Assembly: GCF_011492945.1 (NCBI RefSeq)
Contig: NZ_CP045120.1
Location: 141,329 to 205,328, forward strand
Direction: 5' to 3'
Length of the DNA stretch: 64,000 bases
Source of the DNA: Rubrobacter tropicus
GTDB taxonomy: Bacteria; Actinomycetota; Rubrobacteria; Rubrobacterales; Rubrobacteraceae
A model generated the notes under the pieces. The model did not search any database. It saw only the letters and a list, made by a program, of their open reading frames with translations, and had not been told where the DNA came from. The position numbers and the translations under genes are program-made. Of the stretch, positions 8,718 through 17,152 are shown piece after piece. How positions within the stretch are numbered: the stretch's first letter is position 1; each line of letters begins with the position of its first letter.

Positions 8718-9599
8718 GTGCGACGTCCGCGCTACCTGATCCAGCTCTCCGGCGGCGTGGGCTCCTACGCCGCCGCCCGGCGCCTCCTCGACGGCGGGGT
8801 CCCCAGAGACGACCTCGTGCTCATGTTCGCCGACGTCCTCGGCGAGCACCCGGACTCCTACCGGTTCCTGATCGAGGCCGCGGCCGACCTCGCCGGCGTC
8901 CCGCTGCGCGCGGTAGCCCCGCTCGCCCGGGCGGCCCTCGATCTCCTCCCGCTCTCGCGCGAGACCCTGCCCCACCGCAAGGCGGCCCTCGCCGAGCTTT
9001 CTGGCGCAGCCGCCCGCGAGATCCCGAACCTCCTCTGGCTCTCACGAGGCCTCGCAGTCTGGGAGGTCTTCGAGAAGGAGCGCTTCATCGGCAACTCCCG
9101 GATCGACCCCTGCTCCCGCGTCCTCAAGAGGGAGCTGCTCAAGCGGCACATCACGGAGAATTACTCCCCCGACGACTGCCGGCTCGTGCTCGGCATAGAC
9201 CGCACGGAGGCCCACCGCCACCTCGGCGCCTGGGCGCGCTGGCGGCCCTACGAGGTCCTCTCCCCCCTGTGCGACGAGCCCGAGATCTCCAAAGAGGAGA
9301 TGCACCGGCTCGGCGAGGAGCGAGGCGTCGAGCGCCAGGAGCTCTACAAGCTAGGCTTCGAGCACGCCAACTGCTCCGGGGCCTGTGTCAAGGCCGGTCA
9401 GGGCCAGTGGCGCATGCTCCTGGAGACGATGCCCGACGTCTACGACTACCACGCCTCCGAGGAGCGCCGCCTCCGCGAGAACCTCGGCAAGGACGTCACC
9501 GTGCTGCGCCGCCAGAGAAAGGGCGTCCGCCGCCGACTCACCCTCGACGGGCTGCGCGAAGAAGAGACGCGCAGCCCCCGCCTGTCGGGCGGTCCGTAG
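8718..9599 (+). CDS. PP-loop ATPase, PAPS-reductase-like
   Basis: 293 aa, GTG start after AGGAAGGGGG. The N-terminus has the PP-loop SGGVGS (residues 11-16), which binds ATP pyrophosphate in adenylate-forming or PAPS reductase-like enzymes. Two Cys regions follow (DPCSRVLK and NCSGACVKAGQ), the second similar to the cysteine-containing distal motif of such proteins. Relatives include DNA- or tRNA-modifying enzymes (DndC, QueC, TtcA-like) and many phage proteins of unknown role. A second, different PP-loop protein lies at 28,040. Confidence 0.8.
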   Translation: MRRPRYLIQLSGGVGSYAAARRLLDGGVPRDDLVLMFADVLGEHPDSYRFLIEAAADLAGVPLRAVAPLARAALDLLPLSRETLPHRKAALAELSGAAAREIPNLLWLSRGLAVWEVFEKERFIGNSRIDPCSRVLKRELLKRHITENYSPDDCRLVLGIDRTEAHRHLGAWARWRPYEVLSPLCDEPEISKEEMHRLGEERGVERQELYKLGFEHANCSGACVKAGQGQWRMLLETMPDVYDYHASEERRLRENLGKDVTVLRRQRKGVRRRLTLDGLREEETRSPRLSGGP

Positions 9600-9684
9600 C
9601 GCGCCGATCTCCAGCGCCTCCACACCCGCGTTCTCGCGGCCGGGCGTAGGGTCTAGACCCTCCTCACCCAAAAACGTCCGCGGC

Positions 9685-9730
9685 CCGGTCCGCGCGCCCC
9701 TCGCCCGCGAGGGCGCCCGTCCCGGACCGG
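9685..9730. terminator. Compound GC hairpin
   Basis: Outer arms CCGGTCCG (9685-9692) and CGGACCGG (9723-9730) enclose a second stem (9694-9703 with 9708-9716, one bulged base). It ends 39 nt before the next start. Probably a terminator or leader hairpin. Confidence 0.5.
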
Positions 9731-9768
9731 CGTTCCTCCTTGCAGCGTCAACCAACCCGGGAGGTCGC

Positions 9769-10023
9769 ATGGCCGCTTCAACCCTGGCGGCGCCCGGCAC
9801 CAAGTACGGCCCCTGCGCCGAACCCTGCCCGCACACCGACTGCGCCCACACCCGCCGCATGGCCGCCGCCGTCTGCCCCTTATGCAACGGGGAGATCGGC
9901 TACGAGCGCCGTTTCTACAACGACGGCGACCCCGGAGGCTTCGACCTCGTCCACGCCCTCTGCGCGGAGGACCAACTCGACCGGCCGGAGCCCGACGAAT
10001 CTACCGCGGGAGGCCTCCGGTGA
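9769..10023 (+). CDS. Cys-rich small protein, 84 aa
   Basis: ATG start after GGGAGG. It contains CAEPCPHTDC and, further on, CPLCNG, enough cysteines and histidines for two zinc sites. It overlaps the next gene by 4 nt (GTGA). No family recognised beyond general zinc-ribbon similarity. Confidence 0.65.
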   Translation: MAASTLAAPGTKYGPCAEPCPHTDCAHTRRMAAAVCPLCNGEIGYERRFYNDGDPGGFDLVHALCAEDQLDRPEPDESTAGGLR

Positions 10024-10214
10024 CCCACGACCCCGAGATCTGCGCCGTCTGCTGCGCCAACGACACCTGCGCGGACTGCTTCGGCACGGGCCACGAGCCT
10101 GACCGCCTCGACGAGACCTGTATGAGTTGCGGCGGCTCCGCCAAGGAACCGCCCATGCTCCCTTCCTGCTCGGAAGAGCGCTGCGGCGTCCCCTTGCCCG
10201 GCCCGCGCCCCTGA
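10020..10214 (+). CDS. Cys-rich small protein with DnaJ-like CxxCxGxG pattern, 64 aa
   Basis: GTG start overlapping the previous stop. Nine cysteines in 64 residues, including CADCFGTG and CMSCGGS, the spacing seen in DnaJ-type zinc centres. No J domain is present, so it is a free-standing zinc-binding peptide. Function unknown. Confidence 0.6.
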   Translation: MTHDPEICAVCCANDTCADCFGTGHEPDRLDETCMSCGGSAKEPPMLPSCSEERCGVPLPGPRP

Positions 10215-10249
10215 TTCGTCCCGTCCCCAAGCCCAAGAAAGGACCCCCG

Positions 10250-10705
10250 ATGAACCCCGACGCAACGGACCCCGGCCGCTTCGAGATAGAGGCCGGGACG
10301 ATGGAGAGCTTCCTCGACCTCCTCTCCCGGCGCGAGGACGAGCGCATCCCCTCCGAGGACGAGACCGTCCCCCGCCGCGCCGTTTTCGTGGCGCCCCTCC
10401 GCCACGCCCGCACCACGGAGGAGGGCATCCCGATAATCACCAGGCGCGTCCAAGCCGCGTTCGCCCACGGCCGGGACCTCGTCACCCTCACCTACGTCAC
10501 AGCCGACGGCTTCGAGATGTCCCCGCCCGCCGAGGACGAACGGCGCAACTCCGCCCGCCAGGAGGAGGTCCTGGACCGGACGACGGCCCGCGTCCAGCAA
10601 GGCCTCGAAGACCTCGGCCTCTCCCTGCCCATCCTCACCGCCTGGATGAAACTTCCGGGCTCCACCGGGCGGGCCGACCGAAGCGAGCGGGAAGGTTCCT
10701 CGTGA
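10250..10705 (+). CDS. Hypothetical protein, 151 aa
   Basis: ATG start after GAAAGGAC. Acidic N-terminus, then a mixed alpha/beta-type sequence; no membrane segments. Overlaps the next gene by 4 nt (GTGA). No family recognised. Confidence 0.65.
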   Translation: MNPDATDPGRFEIEAGTMESFLDLLSRREDERIPSEDETVPRRAVFVAPLRHARTTEEGIPIITRRVQAAFAHGRDLVTLTYVTADGFEMSPPAEDERRNSARQEEVLDRTTARVQQGLEDLGLSLPILTAWMKLPGSTGRADRSEREGSS

Positions 10706-11034
10706 GGGGCGAAATCGTCTCCGACAGGACCTACAACGCCCATCAGAGCTGGTGGCGCGAGGTCATCGCCATCGACCACCACGACGCCGCGGGCACGAAC
10801 GGCCGGACGAACCTGCGCTACACCGTCCGCTACAACGCTTACCGGTTCCAGTCCTCCGGCGTCGTGGAGCGCTGGTCCGGATCCTCGTGGGAGGCCGTCC
10901 ACCGCATCGCCGGCGAGCAACTCCAAGGCTACGACCGCGTGAGCTACGTCTCCGAGACCTGCGACCCGGCCGTCTTCGAGGACGACCTGCTGGAGCTCGA
11001 CCGGGTGGCCGGCATGGTGCTGGGTCTCGACTGA
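10702..11034 (+). CDS. Hypothetical protein, 110 aa
   Basis: GTG start within the stop of the preceding gene, indicating translational coupling. Aromatic- and beta-rich (NLRYTVRYNAYRFQSSG), which suggests a small beta-barrel or OB-like fold. I cannot assign a family. Confidence 0.65.
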   Translation: MRGEIVSDRTYNAHQSWWREVIAIDHHDAAGTNGRTNLRYTVRYNAYRFQSSGVVERWSGSSWEAVHRIAGEQLQGYDRVSYVSETCDPAVFEDDLLELDRVAGMVLGLD

Positions 11035-11076
11035 GCGTCCCCGCGCCCTCCTCGCCGACCGAAAGGACCCCGCAGC

Positions 11077-11328
11077 GTGAAGATCTACCTCATGCAGCAC
11101 TACTCCATCGAGCCCGACTCCGAGTACAAGGCGGAGGCAACCGGCCTCGGGACCGAGAGGCCCGTTCACCTGGTCGCCTACGGGCCGACGGCCGCGCACG
11201 CCCTGGCCGACCTCAAGAGCGGGCTCGAGGAGCTCGGCTTCGACCCCTCCGGGGCGGAGATCGACGACGCCTACAACTACCTGGACGCCGACCCCGACGA
11301 CGCGGCCCGCGAGGGAGAGAACTCTTGA
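11077..11328 (+). CDS. Hypothetical protein, 83 aa
   Basis: GTG start after GAAAGGACC. The middle (YGPTAAHALADLKSGLEELG) faintly resembles the GxTxEEAxxNLxEA pattern of HicB-like domains. No toxin partner is visible, and similar stretches occur in the proteins at 14,309 and 27,416. Overlaps the next gene by TTGA. Confidence 0.6.
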   Translation: MKIYLMQHYSIEPDSEYKAEATGLGTERPVHLVAYGPTAAHALADLKSGLEELGFDPSGAEIDDAYNYLDADPDDAAREGENS

Positions 11329-11752
11329 GCGATCCCCGTAACCCTTTCTGGGACGATCTGCCCATCATCGACGCCTACACCCGCGAGGACGCCATAGACG
11401 ACGGCGTCCTGGTCGACGTCAGCGGGCTCGCCGGCGAGGCCGGCTGCACCTCGCCGGCGAGGCCGGCTGCACCGTCCCCGTGGCCGTCACCAACGGCGTA
11501 CACGCCGACCTGACCGAACCCATGCCCGAGGAGTTCGCCGGCGGCGCGGATGCCGACGAGCGGCTGCGCGACCTCCTCCGTGCGGGCAAGCCCGCCCTCG
11601 GCCGGGCCCTGCAGCGCTACGGGGAGCGCGTTCCGATCGCCCTCGTTCTCCGCTCCGGCCCCGCCCGACGCCGCCCCTACGAGGCCGTCGTGGTGGTGGC
11701 CGACGAAGGACAGGGCCCGGCGGCCACCATCATGCGCCCCGACGAAGACTGA
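11325..11752 (+). pseudogene. DUF6573-like gene disrupted by a 23-bp tandem duplication
   Basis: TTG start overlapping the previous stop. The first frame gives NPFWDDLPIIDAYTRED and DGVLVDVSGLAGEAGC, very like the N-terminus of DUF6573 proteins found on actinobacterial plasmids. It then meets an exact 23-bp tandem repeat (11427-11472) that shifts the frame. The second part continues in another frame as VPVAVTNGVHADL to the stop at 11752. Removing one repeat copy restores a 134-aa protein. As written the product is truncated and altered after about residue 42. Confidence 0.8.
11427..11472 (+). repeat. Exact 23-bp tandem duplication
   Basis: Bases 11427-11449 and 11450-11472 are identical. Because 23 is not a multiple of 3, the second copy breaks the reading frame of the DUF6573-like gene. 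The unit is itself partly palindromic (GCCGGC...GCCGGC), which favours slippage. Confidence 0.9.
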
Positions 11753-11805
11753 CGCGGCGCCCGAAGCCGGCCCTCCGCCCCGCAGCGCGAGGGCCGGGTG
11801 CCGCG
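11753..11805 (+). terminator. Two-tier GC hairpin between the DUF6573-like gene and dnaN
   Basis: Starts directly after the stop. Outer arms CGCGGC (11753-11758)/GCCGCG (11800-11805) and inner arms CCGGCCCTC (11767-11775)/GAGGGCCGG (11789-11797). It ends 45 nt before dnaN. Confidence 0.6.
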
Positions 11806-11849
11806 ACCGCTCATCGACAAACAATTCCCCCACAGGGAGGAGTACCGCA

Positions 11850-13121
11850 GTGAAGATCCGTTCCACGTCCGGCATGCTCTCGGGCCTTCTGGAGATGGTC
11901 GCCAGGGCCGTCTCCGCGCGCTCGCACATCCAGCTCCTTTCGGCCGTTCTCTTCGAGGCCGACGAGGACGCCAACCTCCTCACCATGAAGGCCACGGACA
12001 TGGAGATATCCATCTCCCTGACCGCCGAGACCCCCGTCGAGGAGGGCGGGAAGGTCGCCATCCCGGCGAAGATGCTCCTGCAGTACGCCAAGAGCCTGCC
12101 CGAGGGAGAGGCCGAACTCGAGACCGACGAGTCGGGGGCCAACGCCACCCTCTCCTGCGGTGGGTCCTCCGTCTCCCTGAACTGCTACGCGCCCGACGAC
12201 TTCCCCACCCTCCCCGAGTTTCCCGAACCCTCCGACGGCGAGGCCGACGGCTCCGCCGACGCCGACGGGACCGCGACCGCGGCGGCCTTCTCCGTGGACG
12301 CCGCGGCGCTCTCGGAGGCCGTCTCGAAGGTCCTCCCGTTCGCCAGCAAGGACGAGAGCCGCGCGGTCCTCATGGGCGTGCTCGTCGCCTTCTCGGAGGG
12401 CTCGGCCACGCTCGCCGCGACCGACTCCTACCGCCTCGGCCTCAACAGCCAGAAGCTCGACGGCGCCGTCGAGGGCGCGCCCACCGCTATCCTGCCCGCC
12501 CGCGCCCTCAAGGAGGCCGTGCGCCTGACGTCGCTGGCCGGCGAGGACGGACGCATAGAGGTCGCCATCACCGAGAACCAGGCCATGTTCCGCGCGGGCG
12601 AAGCCGGCCTCACCCTCGCCACGCGTCTCATAGACGGCAACTACCCCGAGTACGGGCGGCTCCTCCCGGACGGCTTCGAGGAGACCTTCTCCGTGAAGCG
12701 AGACGACCTGCTCACCGCCATCGGGCGGGCGCGGATCGTCGCCGGCAAGCAGACGCCCCCGCCCCCCCTCAAGCTGGCGTTTTCCCACGAGGAGGGCACG
12801 TTGGGAGGCGGGGAGGTAGCCATCTCCCTGGCCGCCGACACGGGTGCTGCCACCGAGGTCCTCTCCGCCGACGTGCCCGAGGGCAAGGCGTTCGAGATCT
12901 GCTTCAACCCGCACTACCTCGCCGAGGCCGTCTCCTCGATCTCGGACGAGACCGTGGCCCTGCGCCTCAACGAGTCCCTCAAGCCCGCCGTCTTGAGGCC
13001 CGCCGCGGAACTGGCGGCCGAGGCCACGAACGGATCGGCCGGCACAGACCCCGAGGGACCGCCGGACGGCTACCTCCACCTCATCATGCCCATGCGCGAT
13101 CCGTCCCGGAACGGCTCGTAG
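11850..13121 (+). CDS. dnaN: DNA polymerase III beta subunit (sliding clamp)
   Basis: 423 aa, GTG start with GGGAGGAG upstream. The three repeated clamp domains are recognisable: the LLTMKATDMEISI core, the central LAATDSYRLGL signature and the late GYLHLIMPMR strand, which replaces the usual YLxMPMR end. It clamps polymerases on DNA. It is longer than a typical 365-400-aa clamp because of an acidic insertion (about residues 128-148) between domains I and II and a loop before the C-terminal strand. A plasmid-borne clamp is unusual and suggests the element partly supplies its own replisome. Confidence 0.93.
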   Translation: MKIRSTSGMLSGLLEMVARAVSARSHIQLLSAVLFEADEDANLLTMKATDMEISISLTAETPVEEGGKVAIPAKMLLQYAKSLPEGEAELETDESGANATLSCGGSSVSLNCYAPDDFPTLPEFPEPSDGEADGSADADGTATAAAFSVDAAALSEAVSKVLPFASKDESRAVLMGVLVAFSEGSATLAATDSYRLGLNSQKLDGAVEGAPTAILPARALKEAVRLTSLAGEDGRIEVAITENQAMFRAGEAGLTLATRLIDGNYPEYGRLLPDGFEETFSVKRDDLLTAIGRARIVAGKQTPPPPLKLAFSHEEGTLGGGEVAISLAADTGAATEVLSADVPEGKAFEICFNPHYLAEAVSSISDETVALRLNESLKPAVLRPAAELAAEATNGSAGTDPEGPPDGYLHLIMPMRDPSRNGS

Positions 13122-13163
13122 CCTTCTGCTTCTCTGCCCCCGCCAACCGGAAAGGAGACCACG

Positions 13164-13679
13164 TTGGAGACCCAAGACCCCGTTCGGCACGCCCTCGACG
13201 CCCAGGCCCCCGCGGAGGCCGTCGAAGCCCCCGTCGACGACGCCGCCATGATAGCCGCCATGCGCTCGTACAGGGAGGCGAAGGCCGACCTCGAAGTGCG
13301 TAAGGAGCGGGGCGCCGCCTACCTCAAGCAGGTCGAGGAGGAGATCAAGGCGGACCTCGCCAACGCCGAAGAGGATCTGGAGAGGCTCCGCTCCTCCATG
13401 CTCACCTTCCTCACCGAGCACAACGGCGGGAAGAAGTTCAACGTCCCCGGCATCGGTACCGCCACCACCACCGCGCGCACCACGGTGAAGATCGCCGACC
13501 AGGAGGCGTTCGTGGCCGCCGTGCCCCCGGACCGGCGCGACTCCCTCTTCGACCTCAAGCTCAACAACTCCCGGGCCAAGGCCCTCGCGAAGAAGGCGCT
13601 GGACGAAGACGGCCAGCAACTGCCCGGCGTCGAGGCCGGCCGGATCACCTCCCTCTCCGTGAGGCTCTCCGGCGACTGA
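13164..13679 (+). CDS. Gam-like / Gp157-like coiled-coil protein, 171 aa
   Basis: TTG start after AAAGGAGA. Residues ~35-85 form a heptad-rich helix (RKERGAAYLKQVEEEIKAD...), followed by HNGGKKFNVPGIGTATTTA and an IADQEAFVAAVP stretch. This order is typical of Mu Gam-like and Gp157-like phage proteins, which bind DNA ends or protect DNA from host nucleases. The placement next to dnaN fits a DNA-metabolism role. The exact family is uncertain. Confidence 0.6.
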   Translation: METQDPVRHALDAQAPAEAVEAPVDDAAMIAAMRSYREAKADLEVRKERGAAYLKQVEEEIKADLANAEEDLERLRSSMLTFLTEHNGGKKFNVPGIGTATTTARTTVKIADQEAFVAAVPPDRRDSLFDLKLNNSRAKALAKKALDEDGQQLPGVEAGRITSLSVRLSGD

Positions 13680-13730
13680 CGCGCCCGCCTTTCCACCGAT
13701 CCCGGCCCGCCGCAAGCCGAGGAGGCGACC

Positions 13731-14312
13731 ATGACCGTAATCAACAATCCGCTCAGGCCCACGGAGTACCGCTTCACCGGCGTCTTCCTGCCGGTCGGGC
13801 GCGACCACGTCCACTCCGACCGCCGTGGCCACGCCTGCGCCGTCGTCGGCTACGACCTCGACCTCGACCGGGACGCCCCGCTCACTTTTCTCGTTCGCTT
13901 CGCCGACGGCTTCGAGACCCACGTCTTCCCCGAAGAGGTGGACGAACACGCCCCTTACCGCGCCGAGAACCCCACGGTGCCCGAAGCGCCGCGCGACGGG
14001 GAAATCCCCGGCGCCGAACGCTACAGGCAGGCGCGGCAACTCCGCGAGCGAATCATCGCTGCCCGCGTCGCCTCGCACAGGGAGGTCCTCTTCGGGGACA
14101 AATTCGACGGCACCCCGAACTCCGACCACCGCGCCGGCGAGGAGGCGGCACTCCGCTCCTACGCGGAGGCCTTCGGTTTCGAGGTCCCCTCCGACGCGGA
14201 GGTTCTGGAGATCTCGCTCGACCGTCTGGAGGACGAAAACCCCGAGAGCGATGTGATCGCCTTCTTCGCGCGCGCCATGCGCGCCGGCGAGAGTTGGGAG
14301 GGACGAGGATGA
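13731..14312 (+). CDS. Hypothetical protein, 193 aa
   Basis: ATG start after GAGGAGG. The N-terminal half reads like a small beta barrel (FLVRFADGFETHVFPEEV), the C-terminal half is helical and acidic. Overlaps the next gene by ATGA. No family recognised. Confidence 0.65.
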   Translation: MTVINNPLRPTEYRFTGVFLPVGRDHVHSDRRGHACAVVGYDLDLDRDAPLTFLVRFADGFETHVFPEEVDEHAPYRAENPTVPEAPRDGEIPGAERYRQARQLRERIIAARVASHREVLFGDKFDGTPNSDHRAGEEAALRSYAEAFGFEVPSDAEVLEISLDRLEDENPESDVIAFFARAMRAGESWEGRG

Positions 14313-15016
14313 GCAAGCGCAGAACCTTCGGCGTGCTCGTGCAGAAGCGCAGCGACCAGCAGCCGCCCACCTACTCCGCCGGCGTCGTCTGGGGCGCCAT
14401 GCCCTTCCTCACCGGCGTCGAGGAGGGACCCACCCCCGAAGCCGCCGTCGCCGCGCTCGAAGGCGCGGTGCGGCGTCTCGGCTACGACCCCACCGTCCTG
14501 GTCTTCGACACCCTGGAGGCCGCCCAGGCGGAGGGGCGCAGGAGGATCGGCGCCGAAGACGTCCTCCACCACCTTCACCTCGCCGCCGGAAGGCTGCCCG
14601 AGCTCCTGGCCGGTGAGGGCGGCGCGGCCGACGAGCGCGACAGTGAGGCGCTCGAAGGCCTCGACCGCGCGGTCCGCGCGGTCCACGCCGTGGCCGACAG
14701 CGCCTACGACCGGGAGAAGCTGGAGGCCCGGGTCCCGATCAGGGACGGCCGCATCGTCTGCCCGAACGCAAATTGCGGCCCTGGCGACCCCGACATCTAC
14801 TTCACCGCCACCGCAGACTCCCTGGCGACCGCCCACCTCTCCCCCACCGGCGACCTCCGGACCTGGAAGGACGTCTCCGTCTCCGACGAGGGCTACCGCG
14901 AGGTCCGCTGCGGGGCCTGCGGCACGGACCTCGGCGACCTCACCCTGGAGGACCTCCAAGCCCTAGGAGATCACCCGAAGAAGGAGGAGGACGAACCGGA
15001 GGCCCCGTCGTGTTGA
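14309..15016 (+). CDS. Hypothetical protein with C-terminal zinc ribbon, 235 aa
   Basis: ATG overlapping the previous stop. The N-terminal ~60 residues include GVEEGPTPEAAVAALEGAV, a HicB-like GxTxEEA pattern. A helical centre follows, then CPNANC and CGACGTDLGDL at the C-terminus, a plausible C4 zinc site. No function assigned. Confidence 0.65.
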   Translation: MSKRRTFGVLVQKRSDQQPPTYSAGVVWGAMPFLTGVEEGPTPEAAVAALEGAVRRLGYDPTVLVFDTLEAAQAEGRRRIGAEDVLHHLHLAAGRLPELLAGEGGAADERDSEALEGLDRAVRAVHAVADSAYDREKLEARVPIRDGRIVCPNANCGPGDPDIYFTATADSLATAHLSPTGDLRTWKDVSVSDEGYREVRCGACGTDLGDLTLEDLQALGDHPKKEEDEPEAPSC

Positions 15017-15219
15017 CGTGCGCGAACTCCGAGTGCCCCTCCAACGGCCCGGACGACCCCGGCGCCGGCTTCGAGCGGCGGGAGTACGTCCGCCGGGAGA
15101 TCCTCGTGGATAGGGCCGACGAACCCAAGGACGACGAGGGCATCATCACCGACCCGCTAGGTGCCGCGAGAACATACCGCTGCCTCTCCTGCGGCGGCCA
15201 CGACGTCCACGACCGCTAG
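15010..15219 (+). CDS. Small zinc-ribbon protein, 69 aa
   Basis: GTG 15010 lies 7 nt after GGAGG; the next codon, TTG 15013, would give a TTGA overlap with the previous stop. CANSEC near the N-terminus and CLSCGGH near the C-terminus form a C4-like pair. Overlaps the preceding gene. Confidence 0.6.
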   Translation: MLTCANSECPSNGPDDPGAGFERREYVRREILVDRADEPKDDEGIITDPLGAARTYRCLSCGGHDVHDR

Positions 15220-15237
15220 CGATACCCGGAGGCGACG

Positions 15238-15474
15238 ATGATAACCGAGATGCACCCCTGCAAGAGGTGCGGCGGCGAGCGCTTCGAGGTCGCCGTAAAG
15301 AACCACTACGAGTTCGTGATCGAGGACGCCCCCGACGCCGCCAAGATCGAGCCGCTGGGCGGCACCGTAGGCGACGTGACGTGCTCCACGTGCGGACGGC
15401 TCGCCATGACCCCGGAGCAGCTCACCGAGGAGGAGAAAGAGTTCCTCCTCGAGCGCAAGGAGGTAACGGCTTGA
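15238..15474 (+). CDS. Small zinc-ribbon protein, 78 aa
   Basis: ATG start after GGAGG. CKRCGG (residues 8-13) and CSTCGR about 40 residues later form a classic zinc ribbon. Overlaps the next gene by TTGA. Function unknown. Confidence 0.7.
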   Translation: MITEMHPCKRCGGERFEVAVKNHYEFVIEDAPDAAKIEPLGGTVGDVTCSTCGRLAMTPEQLTEEEKEFLLERKEVTA

Positions 15475-16091
15475 AGGTGCGAGTGATCGCGGGCGTCCGC
15501 GACGTCAACCTCTCGGACCCCCTTTGCGGGACCTGGATCGAGTTCGTCTCGTTCCCCATGACCCTCACGGACTACGCCTCGCACGAACCTGGCGATCCCA
15601 AGATCACCGTCAACGACGAGGACGAGCTCGTCGCGTGGGCCAACACCGCCTTTGAGCCGGACGGCTACGAGATCTGGGACATGGAGATCCCGCCCGCCGT
15701 GATCGGGGCCCCCGCCCCGGACCTCGGCCGCCGCCTTGAGGCCATAGACCGCGAGATCACCGCGGTGAACGACGCGGGCGCATCCACCTCCGACCTGACG
15801 GCCGCCCTCGACGACCTCTGGCACCACCTCGACGGCCGCGCCGTCGCGAACGGGGGCCTGCTCTCGGAAGCCGCCGGCGAGCTGGAGGACTCGGCCCGCC
15901 GCCTCTCCGACGACGCCCGCGAGCTCGAGAGCTTCCCCCACGAAGCCGAGGCCGTGGAGGGCTACCGATCCCACGCCGTCGAGCTGCGAGAGACGGCCGC
16001 CGCGCTGCGCGCCTCCGCCGCACCGGCTTTGGGCCCCGAGGTCTCGACCGGCGCCGCCAAGCCCGACGAATATCAGGAGGAAACCCCGTGA
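15471..16091 (+). CDS. Hypothetical protein, 206 aa
   Basis: TTG within the previous stop. The N-terminal ~80 residues look alpha/beta with aromatic residues; residues ~85-185 are strongly helical and acidic (probable coiled coil). Overlaps the next gene by GTGA. No family recognised. Confidence 0.65.
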   Translation: MKVRVIAGVRDVNLSDPLCGTWIEFVSFPMTLTDYASHEPGDPKITVNDEDELVAWANTAFEPDGYEIWDMEIPPAVIGAPAPDLGRRLEAIDREITAVNDAGASTSDLTAALDDLWHHLDGRAVANGGLLSEAAGELEDSARRLSDDARELESFPHEAEAVEGYRSHAVELRETAAALRASAAPALGPEVSTGAAKPDEYQEETP

Positions 16092-16762
16092 GCGAGCCCG
16101 TCTTGTACCGCACCACCGTATCCCGCCAGCCCTCCCTAAACTTCCTCGAAGACGCCCAGGGGGCGATCCTCCAGGCCCAGGTCTTCTCCGTTGCCAACGA
16201 AATGTTCGGACCCTTCGGCCCCGTCACGGCCACCACGAGCATCGAGGAGGGCGAGGTACGCCTCGTGCTGGTGGCCCCGGACCCCGTTCACCTGACCGAC
16301 CTCGCGGAAACCGTCATGCTCCGCTACGGCCACGAGCTGCCCGAGCCCGAGGAGGTCTCCTCCGACGCCAGCCAACCCCCGCTCTTCGCGTCCCAGAGCT
16401 CATACTCGGCGCGCGACGTCTACGGGACCGCCGGGCAGATGATCGTCGAAGCCACGGCGAAGGCATACATGCACGAGGCCTTCGAGCGCGAAGGGGAGAA
16501 CTACGAGGACGGGCTCGCGGCGCGCTTCGCCGGCGACGCCCTGGCCTATCATCGCCTCTCCCAGCGCATCGGCGTCTCCCCGCCCGCCATCGAATCCGTC
16601 GCGCTCCAGGCCGGGCGCGCCCTCCTCTCCGCCGTCCCGCAGGAATCGTTTTTGGGCGAGTCCCTCGCCGGCGCCCGCGGCGATGCCGTGCTCGACCTCC
16701 TCAAGGAGAAGGGCCTAATCACCGAAGAGGAGGCCGCCGCGGCGGCGCCCCCCACCGACTGA
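16088..16762 (+). CDS. Hypothetical protein with internal QPPLF motif, 224 aa
   Basis: GTG start in the previous stop; Shine-Dalgarno AGGAGG. A beta-rich N-terminal half is followed by QPPLFASQ near residue 96, a clamp-binding-like sequence in an apparent linker, and then a helical C-terminal half. It ends where the next gene starts (TGATG). No family recognised. Confidence 0.65.
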   Translation: MSEPVLYRTTVSRQPSLNFLEDAQGAILQAQVFSVANEMFGPFGPVTATTSIEEGEVRLVLVAPDPVHLTDLAETVMLRYGHELPEPEEVSSDASQPPLFASQSSYSARDVYGTAGQMIVEATAKAYMHEAFEREGENYEDGLAARFAGDALAYHRLSQRIGVSPPAIESVALQAGRALLSAVPQESFLGESLAGARGDAVLDLLKEKGLITEEEAAAAAPPTD

Positions 16763-17124
16763 TGCCGGCGCGCCGCCCCGAGCCCGCCGTCCAGCCCGAG
16801 TTGGACTTCCTCGGCGCCGCCTCGAAGGCCCGCAAGCGCCGAAAACGCCTCAAGCGCGACGTGGCCCGCGCCGACCGCGTCCGCAGGGAGGGGCTGCTGC
16901 GCGTCCGCGACGTCCCGTGTCCCCACTGCGGGGCGCCCCCGTTTCGCTCCGTGAAGCGCGGGGGCGAGCACGACTGCCGCACCCCCGGCGGCCTCCGCAC
17001 CCACGGCCGCTCGCTGCCGGGCGGCGAGTACCACAAGTCGCGCCACGAGGCGGCCGAGCGCCTCATGCGCGAGATCCTCGACCGGGGCGAGGAGGCCAGG
17101 CGGGAGCTGCAATCCGAGTCCTAG
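16762..17124 (+). CDS. Basic zinc-finger-like protein, 120 aa
   Basis: ATG sharing a base with the previous stop. Very basic N-terminal half (KARKRRKRLKRDVARADRV), then CPHCGAPP, a central C and several His residues, resembling actinophage CPxCGxxP...C...H small zinc-binding proteins. Its charge suggests nucleic-acid binding. Related in pattern to the protein at 1,893. Confidence 0.65.
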   Translation: MPARRPEPAVQPELDFLGAASKARKRRKRLKRDVARADRVRREGLLRVRDVPCPHCGAPPFRSVKRGGEHDCRTPGGLRTHGRSLPGGEYHKSRHEAAERLMREILDRGEEARRELQSES

Positions 17125-17152
17125 CCGGCTCGACGATCCCCGAGGAGGTCCG

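Noticed and set aside
11077..11328. Possible HicB antitoxins at 11,077, 14,309 and 27,416
   Set aside because: Only a weak GxTxEEA-like pattern; no HicA-like partner or toxin gene adjacent.
11811..14129. 772-codon reverse-strand open frame opposite dnaN and its neighbour
   Set aside because: Antisense shadow of real plus-strand genes in very GC-rich DNA; low-complexity Gly/Val/Asp composition, no ribosome site, no family resemblance.
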